Assembly (NCBI GenBank): GCA_023423335.1
Contig: JAFAFU010000021.1
Location: 62,001-126,000 of the forward strand
Length of the DNA stretch: 64,000 nucleotides
From: Bacillota bacterium
GTDB taxonomy: Bacteria; Bacillota; Clostridia; Lachnospirales; Lachnospiraceae
Direction: 5' to 3'
The notes beneath the pieces are model-generated. The model ran no database searches. It was given only the letters and a program-made list of their open reading frames with translations, and had not been told where the DNA came from. Below, piece by piece: positions 32,884 through 41,315 of the stretch. Numbering within the stretch: position 1 is the stretch's first letter; every line of letters starts with the position of its first letter. The translations under genes were made by a program, and so were the position numbers.

Positions 32884-33783
32884 CTATATTGCGGTATTCA
32901 TAAAATCCACAATGGCTCCTGTATATGCTTCCGGTTCTTCAATCCGTGCAAAATGCCCGCTGTTTTCAAAAATTACAACTTTGCCTTTTGGAGAATTATT
33001 GAGAAAATAATCACGCTGATCTTCTCCGCAGGCCGGATCATATTTTCCCTCCAACAGCAAAGAGGGACACTTTATTTTCTTCAAAAGAGGACGGTAATCC
33101 TTAAGGATTTCACCTGCATCGAATAACTTTTGTATATGGGTATTGCCTTTTTTCCAGCCATCAGCAGGTATTTCCTGCGGCATAAAGTTTGCTCTGTATT
33201 CCTCCGCACTAATACTATGTAAATAATTACGCTCTTTTTCATCTTTCACCAGGTTTAATACAATAAACAAATCATTAAATACTTCTGCCCGATTCTCATA
33301 ACCCTTCTTTAATATAACATTGCATGCATCAACACCCTCTTTTATTGCATGCATAGTGAAATATGACATATAAAAGGATGCTATTGATTTGGCGGATAAT
33401 ATATAATTCCAACTTGGGCAGTCATAAATGATCCTGTCCGTATAGGCGGGATATTCGTGCGCATATAAGCAGGCTAGCATTCCGCCATAGGAGTGTCCTA
33501 ATATAGTCCAGCTTTCTATATTAAGCTCTTTCCTTATTTTATCTATTAACCTTATGTGGTCATACATACCAAAAAATTCATGTTCCTTAATCGCTTCCGA
33601 CCGCATGACCCCATATTGATCGAAACTGATTACGCGGAAATTCATCCCCAAAGCCTTGGCCTGACAGATAAAATCCAGGCAGCTTGCCCCCGGGCCACCA
33701 TGAAAATAAACGATAGTATCTTTGTTATCCCTACCATATTCTTCAATATAGATTTTTTTGGATTCTACTTCGATGATTGCCAT
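32884..33783 (-). CDS. Alpha/beta hydrolase, proline-iminopeptidase-like
   Basis: A 299-residue hydrolase of the S33 peptidase/AB-hydrolase fold. YFHGGPGAS carries the oxyanion loop HGGPG of prolyl aminopeptidases; the nucleophile elbow is GHSYGGM (Ser about residue 106); SLLLEGKYDPACGEDQ provides the acid and ENSGHFARIEEPEAY the His. It is cytoplasmic and probably trims peptides or esters. It has a GGAA-type ribosome site and lies in tandem with a GNAT acetyltransferase gene 43 bases upstream. Confidence 0.88.
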   Translation of the reverse strand: MAIIEVESKKIYIEEYGRDNKDTIVYFHGGPGASCLDFICQAKALGMNFRVISFDQYGVMRSEAIKEHEFFGMYDHIRLIDKIRKELNIESWTILGHSYGGMLACLYAHEYPAYTDRIIYDCPSWNYILSAKSIASFYMSYFTMHAIKEGVDACNVILKKGYENRAEVFNDLFIVLNLVKDEKERNYLHSISAEEYRANFMPQEIPADGWKKGNTHIQKLFDAGEILKDYRPLLKKIKCPSLLLEGKYDPACGEDQRDYFLNNSPKGKVVIFENSGHFARIEEPEAYTGAIVDFMNTAI

Positions 33784-33825
33784 TTCTCTGTTCCTTTTAT
33801 TGTTTCACATTTTCTGTTGCAAAAA

Positions 33826-34416
33826 TCACGGCTTTTCTCCGAGATGTTTTCTCATGATAACATCGTCCCCAAAATCTTTATAAAGCTGAAATCCATGCTT
33901 TTCAAAAAACGGTATTGTGCCACGGTGAGCGGCGTACATATCGCAAGCTCCATTTGGCGGGTAGCCTTCGATATAATCGTAGCCTTCCGTTACCGCGTCT
34001 GATACAACGCGCGCAATCAATTGTGTCGCAACGCCTTTACCACGAATATCGGGAGCGACAAGAAAACAGACAACGGACTTGATTCTGTTCAGATTATCAT
34101 TTTCATCCCAGATTTCTTTTCTTGCTTTCAGAACATCATAATTACGCTTATCGTTAGCATTGCACCAGCCCACAACCTGACCGTCCGCATATGCGAGATA
34201 GCCCTGTATCACTCCGGTGGTCACCATTTCCACCGCCCAATCGGTACCGCTTTTCGCACCGCTCTTGAATTCGGCTTCGCACTGATCATTCCAATGGAAG
34301 CTGACGCAGCAGCAGCCGGCCCATTCCGGGTGGTCGGTAAATGCTATGTTAAGAAAAAAATGCAGATAATCGTCAAGCATGTCCGGTGTCAAACGGTGAA
34401 TGTCAAGTTTCATCAT
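33826..34416 (-). CDS. GNAT-family N-acetyltransferase
   Basis: A 196-residue acetyltransferase. VVCFLVAPDIRGKGVATQLIARVVSDA is the acetyl-CoA site (R/Q-x-x-G-x-G/A), followed by YDYIEGYPPNG and a C-terminal FFEKHGFQLYKDFGDDVIM. The N-terminal part (ITWAVEMV-like text, VGWCNANDKRNYD) is less typical. Substrate unknown. GGGAGG precedes the ATG. Confidence 0.9.
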   Translation of the reverse strand: MMKLDIHRLTPDMLDDYLHFFLNIAFTDHPEWAGCCCVSFHWNDQCEAEFKSGAKSGTDWAVEMVTTGVIQGYLAYADGQVVGWCNANDKRNYDVLKARKEIWDENDNLNRIKSVVCFLVAPDIRGKGVATQLIARVVSDAVTEGYDYIEGYPPNGACDMYAAHRGTIPFFEKHGFQLYKDFGDDVIMRKHLGEKP

Positions 34417-34556
34417 TGCGGCGGCCTCCCTTTGATATAATAATCCTCACGCTTCCATCCGTTACCAATGTCTTTCAGCTTGTTTCTCCTACATTGGGAT
34501 TTATCCCAATCAATCTCTGCCAAAAGCTTTTTCGTTTCCATTCTTATTGACAATTA

Positions 34557-34805
34557 TTAGTATATCATAAGTTGATTCATTCTGGAATAGCCTTTTATCC
34601 TCTGACCTGTCTCAGAATGAAATTGTATGGTCAAACTTCTGCCCTTTATGAAATCTCCTTTGTTTTCGACTACCTTATTTATCGCTTCCATAATCCCATC
34701 ATAGAGCTGTTCCTCTTTCAAGGTCCCGTATTCTGCAGAGACCAGCCGTTCTTTTAATACACAGCTCTTGTTCTTATGCCGCAGATGAATTCCGCATTGA
34801 TGCAA
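34557..34805 (-). pseudogene. Remnant C-terminus of a serine site-specific recombinase
   Basis: An 82-residue frame reads MHQCGIHLRHKNKSC, then RLVSAEYGTLKEEQLYDGIMEAINKVVENKGDFIKG. The Cys/His pair followed by EEQLYDGIMEAIN is the spacing of the recombinase zinc-ribbon and the helix behind it in large serine recombinases. The catalytic resolvase domain is absent. It is probably a fossil of an excised integrative element; no intact element is seen. Confidence 0.4.
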
Positions 34806-34871
34806 ACGACGGATTTATCCGGCAAAATATCCATATTAATAAAATCTTGAGATATCTTAATAAAAAAGTAA

Positions 34872-34900
34872 TTGTTTTTAACATCCAATTTAGCTATCAT
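34872..34900 (+). promoter_or_regulatory. Promoter of the BspA-like surface protein gene
   Basis: TTGTTT (34872-34877) and TATCAT (34895-34900) are separated by 17 bases, upstream of a strong GGAGG site. Confidence 0.5.
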
Positions 34901-34944
34901 ATATTAATATAGAAACTGTTAACTTTTATCAAAGGAGGATCTAC

Positions 34945-37482
34945 ATGGTGAGTAACATAAACTATGTCGCTGATAAAAAAAGAAGATATTTTTATAGGAC
35001 TCTTCTTTTTATATTGATATTAACTGCTATGGTATTCCTGCCAAAGAAAGCATACGCGGCTGATGAAACCGTATATCAAGATGGAATGTATCGTTATAGA
35101 ATCACGGATGACGCGAAAAAAGAAGTGCTCCTTATCGGTATTGACTATACGAAACCCATGAAGGAATTATTAATTCCCGGTAAAGCTCTGATTAATGGAA
35201 CAGAGTACACCGTATCCGAAGTAAATTTTCTATATGGGTACGATAGGGATGAAGCTTATCAGAAATTTTATCAATCGGTAGAAACGCTTAAGATACTCGA
35301 TACATTTACCGGAACACTGCATAATCCTTTGCATGTATTCGAGAATATAAGAACTGTGGAATTATTAGGCAGGCATTCCTTACCTGAGAAAATATATATC
35401 TCAGTTTGGAATGGGAAAAAATATCCGGACATTTTATTTTTAGTTCCGGAAGGTTATGAGAAGAAGTATCAGAATATCATCGATATCTCTATGGACTATT
35501 ATGCTTATAGTGATTTATACGAACAAACGATTAAAATGACACCGACGATTACTGCTTCCGAAGCTGCTGCCGAATATGGGTGCTTTAGTATCGACGGTTT
35601 GGTCTATCAGGTAACCGATTCTGCAAAGGATGGAACCGGTGAGGTTCAACTGATTGGCATTACGAAAGTATTATATTCCTCTTATCTGGCTTTACCGAAG
35701 CAGGTCGAGAATAACGGATATACCTATAAATTGACGAAAATCTGTAAATATGGACTGGTTGGCTGTATGGCGGCCGTAATCGTCATACCCGATACAGTAA
35801 CCGAGATGGAAGTCTGCTCCCTGGGTGTCAGTGTTGAATTACTTTTCTTATCGAAAAACTGTAAGGTAATCCCATCCTGGTTAATTACCGATGAAAATAA
35901 TGAAAGCAATCTTCGCTTTGTATCTGTACCGGAAGGGGTAACTACACTCTCGGATAATGCCTTTAATTTTATTAAACGCAATCAATCCAGCGTTATCCTT
36001 CCAACCACCATTAAGTCCGTTGGTAAGAAATCATTATATGGCTTAGAGCTGGTTACCTTCCTTAATAAAAAACCCGTTGCAAATATTGCTTCCGCTATAA
36101 AAGAAGGCACCACAGTCAAGGTAAATACGTCCGTACTCTCCACCTACAAAAAGCAATTCAGTAAAAACATCTCCGTAGTTGCTGCAAAAGATATCGTAAA
36201 ATCTACTTCGATAACAGTCAGTAAATCCAGTTTAAAGCTGGATACTTCAGCCACATATACATTAAAAGGCTCCCTGACAAAGGGTTCTAATGAAACCGTA
36301 TATTGGTTATCCACCGATACTGACATCTTTGATATATCGAGTAAAGGGGTTATTAATCCGAAAAAGGCGGGAACCGCTTATGCTGTGGCATATACAAGAA
36401 CCTCCGGACTGCAAAAGCCGGTAAAGGTAACTGTTACGGATAAATTATTCTCGGAAGGTATTTTTACCTTTAAAATATCCGATGCACTGAATAGAAAGGT
36501 TACCCTCTGTGCCATTCAGCCAAAATCAACAACAAAGCAAGTAAATATCCCAGAAAAAATTACTTATAATAATAAATCCTATACCGTAACGGGTGTCATT
36601 GCTGACTTAGAGAATACCGGTGTTCCGTTAATCAGTGATAAGTACAAGGACAATAATATTACAGAGATTATTTTCCCCAAGACGGTCACCGGCGTCGTCG
36701 GTTATTTGGGATTCATGAAAGACATAAAGAGTATAACTTTTAAAGGGACTAAGGCTCCGGAGAGTGTACGAAATTGGTATTCTGACGGTGGATTGCTGGC
36801 ATTCCAGGCCGTAATTAAGGTTCCCGCCAAATGTTATGCTTCTTATAAGTTGGCAATACAGACTATCATAGATTACAACGCTTACTATACTGCTAATTTT
36901 GGTTGTGATCTGGATTTTAATATATTAGAACCGGGAAATGATCAGTTGAATCAATTCGCTGTAGGCGGTATCCTATACACTGTGACAAAGAAAGCCGGAG
37001 CAGGAAAAGGTGAGGTAAGCGTTAAGGGTGCTGATGTTAATCTAAAGGAAATAAATGTGGGCGGTACCGTAAAAAACGGTAAATATTCCTATAATGTAAC
37101 TGAAATTAAAGCCAGGGCTTTCTATTGCAGTAATGCAAAAAAGATCATCCTGGGGGATACGATAACGAAAATAGGAACTCGTGTATTTAATGAAAAAGTG
37201 GAATATATTAAATGGTCTAAGAATTGTAAAACAATTACCAGCGGTATTTTTACACCCTCATGGGAAATTGATTCTATGATTTATTCGGAGCAAATTAAAT
37301 ATACATCAAAAAGTGATTTTTATTCCCTAAAGACCTTTATCATTCCTGATGGTGTGACTACGATTAAAGGAAGCGTATTTGAAAAGGGATTTGGCAATCT
37401 AAAATCAATAACCATTCCAAAGTCCGTTACTTCGGTTGATAAGAATGCCTTTAGCAGCATAACGAAGGTGATATACGAATAA
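34945..37482 (+). CDS. BspA-type leucine-rich surface protein with Ig-like domain
   Basis: The 845-residue secreted protein has a signal peptide (FYRTLLFILILTAMVFLPKKAYA, cut near residue 38). Repeated segments with G-x-x-Y-x-V-T-x-I and IxIPxxVTxI-type text (LTKICKYGLVGCMAAVIVIPDTV, VTEIKARAFYCSNAKKIILG, LKSITIPKSVTSVDKNAF) are LRR_5/BspA repeats. A central region (SSLKLDTSATYTLKGSLTKG, VINPKKAGTAYAV) matches Big2-type Ig folds. There is no sortase motif, so it may be released or held by another route. GGAGG lies six bases before the ATG. Probably an adhesin-like or polymer-binding protein. Confidence 0.8.
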   Translation: MVSNINYVADKKRRYFYRTLLFILILTAMVFLPKKAYAADETVYQDGMYRYRITDDAKKEVLLIGIDYTKPMKELLIPGKALINGTEYTVSEVNFLYGYDRDEAYQKFYQSVETLKILDTFTGTLHNPLHVFENIRTVELLGRHSLPEKIYISVWNGKKYPDILFLVPEGYEKKYQNIIDISMDYYAYSDLYEQTIKMTPTITASEAAAEYGCFSIDGLVYQVTDSAKDGTGEVQLIGITKVLYSSYLALPKQVENNGYTYKLTKICKYGLVGCMAAVIVIPDTVTEMEVCSLGVSVELLFLSKNCKVIPSWLITDENNESNLRFVSVPEGVTTLSDNAFNFIKRNQSSVILPTTIKSVGKKSLYGLELVTFLNKKPVANIASAIKEGTTVKVNTSVLSTYKKQFSKNISVVAAKDIVKSTSITVSKSSLKLDTSATYTLKGSLTKGSNETVYWLSTDTDIFDISSKGVINPKKAGTAYAVAYTRTSGLQKPVKVTVTDKLFSEGIFTFKISDALNRKVTLCAIQPKSTTKQVNIPEKITYNNKSYTVTGVIADLENTGVPLISDKYKDNNITEIIFPKTVTGVVGYLGFMKDIKSITFKGTKAPESVRNWYSDGGLLAFQAVIKVPAKCYASYKLAIQTIIDYNAYYTANFGCDLDFNILEPGNDQLNQFAVGGILYTVTKKAGAGKGEVSVKGADVNLKEINVGGTVKNGKYSYNVTEIKARAFYCSNAKKIILGDTITKIGTRVFNEKVEYIKWSKNCKTITSGIFTPSWEIDSMIYSEQIKYTSKSDFYSLKTFIIPDGVTTIKGSVFEKGFGNLKSITIPKSVTSVDKNAFSSITKVIYE

Positions 37483-37503
37483 GAGCCCCTTACAGGGGCT
37501 CTT
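37481..37503. terminator. Terminator shared by convergent genes
   Basis: AAGAGCCCCT at 37481-37490 and AGGGGCTCTT at 37494-37503 form a perfect 10-bp stem with a three-base loop between two convergent genes. Confidence 0.75.
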
Positions 37504-37520
37504 GCCTTTCGCTTTTTCCG

Positions 37521-38288
37521 TCATTCCCATTCTTCCATCATATTCCAGAACAATATTGTTTGTTCCTGATAGTTTTGGTCTAAGCTATCTTCTATTAGTT
37601 CTTTGATACTTTTTTGAACGTATAAAACCAGCATAGACAGTAAATTAAGATACGTTTCCACAAATGTAAATCTATATATTTTATTTACAGCATTTACACC
37701 ATGACAAAAGTCGCATAGCATCCGATAGTCTTTATAAATATCTAAATCGACAAATTCGCATAAATCATAAAAAGTAGGCTTTTTCTTTTTTAGCACTGCT
37801 GATGTCCAGCCATACTCCGACCTAACATCCCAGTCAATTGAAATCCCTCTGTCACGGCATAGCTCATCAATATATTTTTGTATTTCTTCTTGTTTTTGAT
37901 TATCCTTTGTTGATTTATATAACATATTACAGCTGGATATTATGGAACTAATAAACCATTTTTCCCACAGCCGTTCCTTTTCATAACGCTGGATAAAGCA
38001 TGCACAAACATAATTTTCTATTATACAGCGCTCCATAATTGCTAACGAAATAAAATTACCTATTTTGGCGCTATTATAAGCTTCTTTTGCATATTTCATA
38101 ATATTTTGAATCCATAAATAACGGCATCCCTCATAAGTATCAAAACGCCCCTTCAATCTCTGAATATACTGATCTGCACTTTGTAGCAACCTGTATATTG
38201 TTTCTAATTTTTCTTGCTCCTCAAAAACAAGTTCCAAATTATCTTCTTGGGCAAAAAAATATTCATTTCCCAACGGAAAATAATTCAT
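37521..38288 (-). CDS. Hypothetical helical protein, HEPN/DUF5677-like
   Basis: A 255-residue soluble protein, mostly helical. Two features recall HEPN-type RNase or DUF5677 proteins: an R-rich helix, FISLAIMERCIIENYVCACFI, and later DYRMLCDFCHGVNAV, where Arg and His are six residues apart (the RX4-6H catalytic pattern). A K/R-rich segment sits between them. There is no partner toxin or antitoxin next to it; it stands alone, convergent with the BspA-like gene. Function is unknown and the HEPN idea is only inference from spacing. Confidence 0.6.
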   Translation of the reverse strand: MNYFPLGNEYFFAQEDNLELVFEEQEKLETIYRLLQSADQYIQRLKGRFDTYEGCRYLWIQNIMKYAKEAYNSAKIGNFISLAIMERCIIENYVCACFIQRYEKERLWEKWFISSIISSCNMLYKSTKDNQKQEEIQKYIDELCRDRGISIDWDVRSEYGWTSAVLKKKKPTFYDLCEFVDLDIYKDYRMLCDFCHGVNAVNKIYRFTFVETYLNLLSMLVLYVQKSIKELIEDSLDQNYQEQTILFWNMMEEWE

Positions 38289-38547
38289 TTTTACACACCT
38301 TTCTATGTATGCATAATTAGGAAAATTAAACTTTCTAAAAATATTTTCGGTGACACAAATAGTATACTGTATCTATTTGAAATAGTATAGGCAAAACGAT
38401 TAGTAGACAAATGCTTTCACAATGCCCCTGAGAAGACAGCTCGAATGTCTGTGCAGTGTTCCTTTAATATAGATATTTTGATAATTCTTCATATAAATTT
38501 TCAAAGGATGACGTTGGCTTGATTTTCCCATACTTATTCCCTTTGTC

Positions 38548-39819
38548 TTATTCTTTCAGAACTAAAGTAAAGCTCATCCCATCCGTCTCCTTCTCGGCAA
38601 AGATCTCTCCCCCCATCTTGGTCATAATCCTGCGGCATATATAAAGACCCAGTCCGTTGCCGGCCTTGCCCGCGCTGTTGCTCCCTCTGTAGAAGCTGTC
38701 AAACAAATGATTGAATTCATTATCCTTTACGGCTTCTCCGGTATTATAGATCCGGATCAGCTGGCAGTATTCTTCCTCCCGGAAGGAAACGGATATTTCT
38801 TTTCCGTCCCCGTATTTAAATGCATTCTCAAGGATATTCTCGATTACTTCATACACACGTTCCATATCACCCCGCAGCAGCTTGTTGTCATATGGTCCGA
38901 TCCGTAAGGATATCTGCCGTAATGCGCATTTTTCATAATAGGTGCCTGCGACCTTATCCATCAGGTCCTTAAGGTAAAACTCCCCGTTTTTAACTTCAAT
39001 GTCCAGAATATCCTCACTGGAGGCTTTTATGATTTCATTCACATATTGCTCTATCTCGATTGATTTTTCTTTGATCTGCCTGGCTGCCTCCAGCTTTCTG
39101 CCTTCCGTATCGTAGATCTTCTCCATAAGGGCGGTGGAATATAATTGTATGGTGCTTAAAGGGGTCTTAATATCATGGGACAGGGATAAAAGCATCAGCT
39201 TTTTCTGCCTTTCCAGCTCCAGTTCCCTGCTCCTGATTACATGCAGCCTGTCCCGCAAAAGACCAAGTCCCCAGATGAACTTTCCAAAATACCGGTTTTT
39301 CGTTTCCTTCAGCTCTTCCCTCAGATGTCCTTTGGACAGCTCATAGGGGAAATCGCTTATTTGATGGAAGGGCTTTAAGATCTGCTGCCGTATATAGATC
39401 AGAAGAGTAATATTGATTACGGTAAAAAAAAGGAGTGCAATTTCCGCAAGGATGATACCGGAACGGTTTTCCTGCCGGACAATATAATCAAAACGAAGAT
39501 ATCCCAGGAGGCTGTCCTTTACATAAAACGGCACAACCGCCATATGCAGCCCGCCGGCGGTTTTATAAAAATCGTTTTGTATTGTCCTGTCCTTTTCATG
39601 GACGGAAAGATATCCGACCTCTTTAACATAGGAACAGGCACTCAGATCCGGTGACCGAAAGGAACCGTGTTCTGCCAGCGCAGAATAGATCCGGTTTATT
39701 TCCACCTTGTACTGGTTGCCGCTTCCGGTCGTTATACGGGAATCCAGAAGCAGAATGCCCGCCGCAAACACAAGATAAACCATTATAAACATTCCTATCA
39801 GCCTGCTAAATTTCTTCAT
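38548..39819 (-). CDS. Two-component sensor histidine kinase
   Basis: A 423-residue kinase with two membrane helices (about 8-28 and 135-155), a short extracellular loop of about 100 residues, and cytoplasmic HisKA (LLSLSHDIKTPLSTIQLY) and ATPase parts (VIENILENAFKYG, GNGLGLYICRR). The small extracellular domain and the adjacent FtsX-like transporter place it among kinases that sense antimicrobial peptides together with, or through, their transporter. It overlaps the response regulator gene by 14 bases and is the last gene of a four-gene unit. Confidence 0.93.
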   Translation of the reverse strand: MKKFSRLIGMFIMVYLVFAAGILLLDSRITTGSGNQYKVEINRIYSALAEHGSFRSPDLSACSYVKEVGYLSVHEKDRTIQNDFYKTAGGLHMAVVPFYVKDSLLGYLRFDYIVRQENRSGIILAEIALLFFTVINITLLIYIRQQILKPFHQISDFPYELSKGHLREELKETKNRYFGKFIWGLGLLRDRLHVIRSRELELERQKKLMLLSLSHDIKTPLSTIQLYSTALMEKIYDTEGRKLEAARQIKEKSIEIEQYVNEIIKASSEDILDIEVKNGEFYLKDLMDKVAGTYYEKCALRQISLRIGPYDNKLLRGDMERVYEVIENILENAFKYGDGKEISVSFREEEYCQLIRIYNTGEAVKDNEFNHLFDSFYRGSNSAGKAGNGLGLYICRRIMTKMGGEIFAEKETDGMSFTLVLKE

Positions 39820-40486
39820 ATCGGTAACCGACTCCCCATACCGTTATAATCCGTTTCGGATTTTTTGGTGAATCTTCAATTTTATCACGCAGCATCTTAA
39901 TATGAACGGTCAGCGTCTGGTTCTCACTGAAGCTGTCCGCACCCCATATCTGATTAAACAGATAGTCCTTGTGCAGTGTTTTTCCCGCATTGGTGACCAG
40001 AAGCAGCAGCAGTTCATATTCTTTCCCTGTGAGATTTAACGGTTTCTCTTTAAAATAGGCCTGCATGGCCTCCTTATGTATGGAGACCGCACCGGAGGAC
40101 AGTATCGTATTGCTGCCCTTTTGTTCATAATATCTTCGCATGATCGCCCTGATTTTCGCGATCAGAATGTCGATATCCAGGGGCTTGGTCACATAATCGT
40201 CTGCGCCTAACAAAAAGCCATTGATGCTGTCTTCCTTATCCGTTCTGGCACTCATGATAATAATCGGGATATCCTGCCTTTCACGAATCCCCGTGCAGAC
40301 GGAGAAGCCGTCCATTCCCGGCAGCATAACATCCAGAAGGACCAGCCTGGCAATGTCACCCTTCAGGTACTCCATTGCCCCTTCACCGCTTCCTGCAAGA
40401 AAAACACTGTAATTCTCCCGTACCAGAAAGGAAGTGATCAGTTCTCCCAGCTCCTTATTATCTTCCACTACCAGAATATCTACCAT
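39806..40486 (-). CDS. OmpR-family response regulator
   Basis: The 226-residue regulator has a receiver domain (DILVVEDNKELGELI, phospho-acceptor in LVLLDVMLPGMDGFS, DDYVTKPLDIDI) and a winged-helix output domain (LTGKEYELLLLLVTNAGKTLH, ENQTLTVHIKMLRDKIE, GVGYRYEE). It sits between ATPase and kinase genes with 1-base and 14-base junctions, so all four genes are one operon. The target is probably this operon's own promoter, not seen directly. Confidence 0.95.
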   Translation of the reverse strand: MVDILVVEDNKELGELITSFLVRENYSVFLAGSGEGAMEYLKGDIARLVLLDVMLPGMDGFSVCTGIRERQDIPIIIMSARTDKEDSINGFLLGADDYVTKPLDIDILIAKIRAIMRRYYEQKGSNTILSSGAVSIHKEAMQAYFKEKPLNLTGKEYELLLLLVTNAGKTLHKDYLFNQIWGADSFSENQTLTVHIKMLRDKIEDSPKNPKRIITVWGVGYRYEEI

Positions 40487-40487
40487 G

Positions 40488-41258
40488 CTACCATCCCATC
40501 TCCATAAGCCAGTTGCTTACCTTTCGCTCCCTGTCCATCATCTCCGACGTAGCTTCGAGCTTGCCAAGTTCAAACTCACCTTTAATATTCCCATCTTCGA
40601 TATACATAATCCGGTCACATTTGGCAGCCACCTTCATATCGTGCGTAACCAGCATGATCGTGGTCCCTTCCCGGTTAATACGAATCAGTTCCTTCATAAC
40701 ATCCTGTGAATTCTGATGATTCAATGCCCCCGTGGGCTCGTCTGCAAATATCATCTTCGGCCTGTTAATCAGGCTGCGGCATATGCATGCCCTTTGTAAC
40801 TGTCCGCCGGATACTTCATTAATACCGTTGTCCGATATCTCACTGATTCCCAGCTTGTGCATGAGTTCCTTTGCCCGGTTATTGATCTCTTCCCGCTTCT
40901 TTTTCCCTTTTCCGTTCTTTGACTGGTATGCGGGTAATATAATATTGTCATAAATGGTCAGATTTTTCAGCATATGCATCTGCTGAAAGATAAATCCCAT
41001 CTCATCCAGACGCAGGTCACTCATTTCATCACTGCCTAATTCGGAAATCTCCTTTCCAAAGAAATTCACGTTGCCGGCGGTAACATGATCCATACCGCTG
41101 ACCGTATACAGCAGGGTGGATTTTCCCGAACCGCTTGCCCCCATGATGGCAACCATTTCACCGTGGGATATCTCAAAAGTCACATTGCGTAATACATTGT
41201 TCTGAATTTTATTAATGATATAGGTTTTACATACATTTTTAACTGCCAATGAATTCAT
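40488..41258 (-). CDS. ABC transporter ATP-binding protein (MacB/BceA type)
   Basis: A 256-residue ATPase: Walker A MGASGSGKSTLLY, Q-loop FIFQQMHMLKNLTIYDN, signature EVSGGQLQRACICRSL, Walker B KMIFADEPTGALN, H-loop MLVTHDM. The DEPTGALN wording marks the MacB/LolD/BceA group that works with FtsX-like permeases. It sits 58 bases downstream of the permease gene and directly before the response regulator. GGAGG precedes the ATG. Confidence 0.94.
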   Translation of the reverse strand: MNSLAVKNVCKTYIINKIQNNVLRNVTFEISHGEMVAIMGASGSGKSTLLYTVSGMDHVTAGNVNFFGKEISELGSDEMSDLRLDEMGFIFQQMHMLKNLTIYDNIILPAYQSKNGKGKKKREEINNRAKELMHKLGISEISDNGINEVSGGQLQRACICRSLINRPKMIFADEPTGALNHQNSQDVMKELIRINREGTTIMLVTHDMKVAAKCDRIMYIEDGNIKGEFELGKLEATSEMMDRERKVSNWLMEMGW

Positions 41259-41315
41259 ACCGTTACCTCCTGATTATAACATAATTTATATGATTCACAT
41301 AACCAATTTGCAATA

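Noticed and set aside
38289..38547. In-frame text after the histidine kinase stop codon (KIKPTSSFENLYEEL) that looks coding
   Set aside because: It has no start codon or ribosome site and only 20 codons; probably chance or a small remnant.
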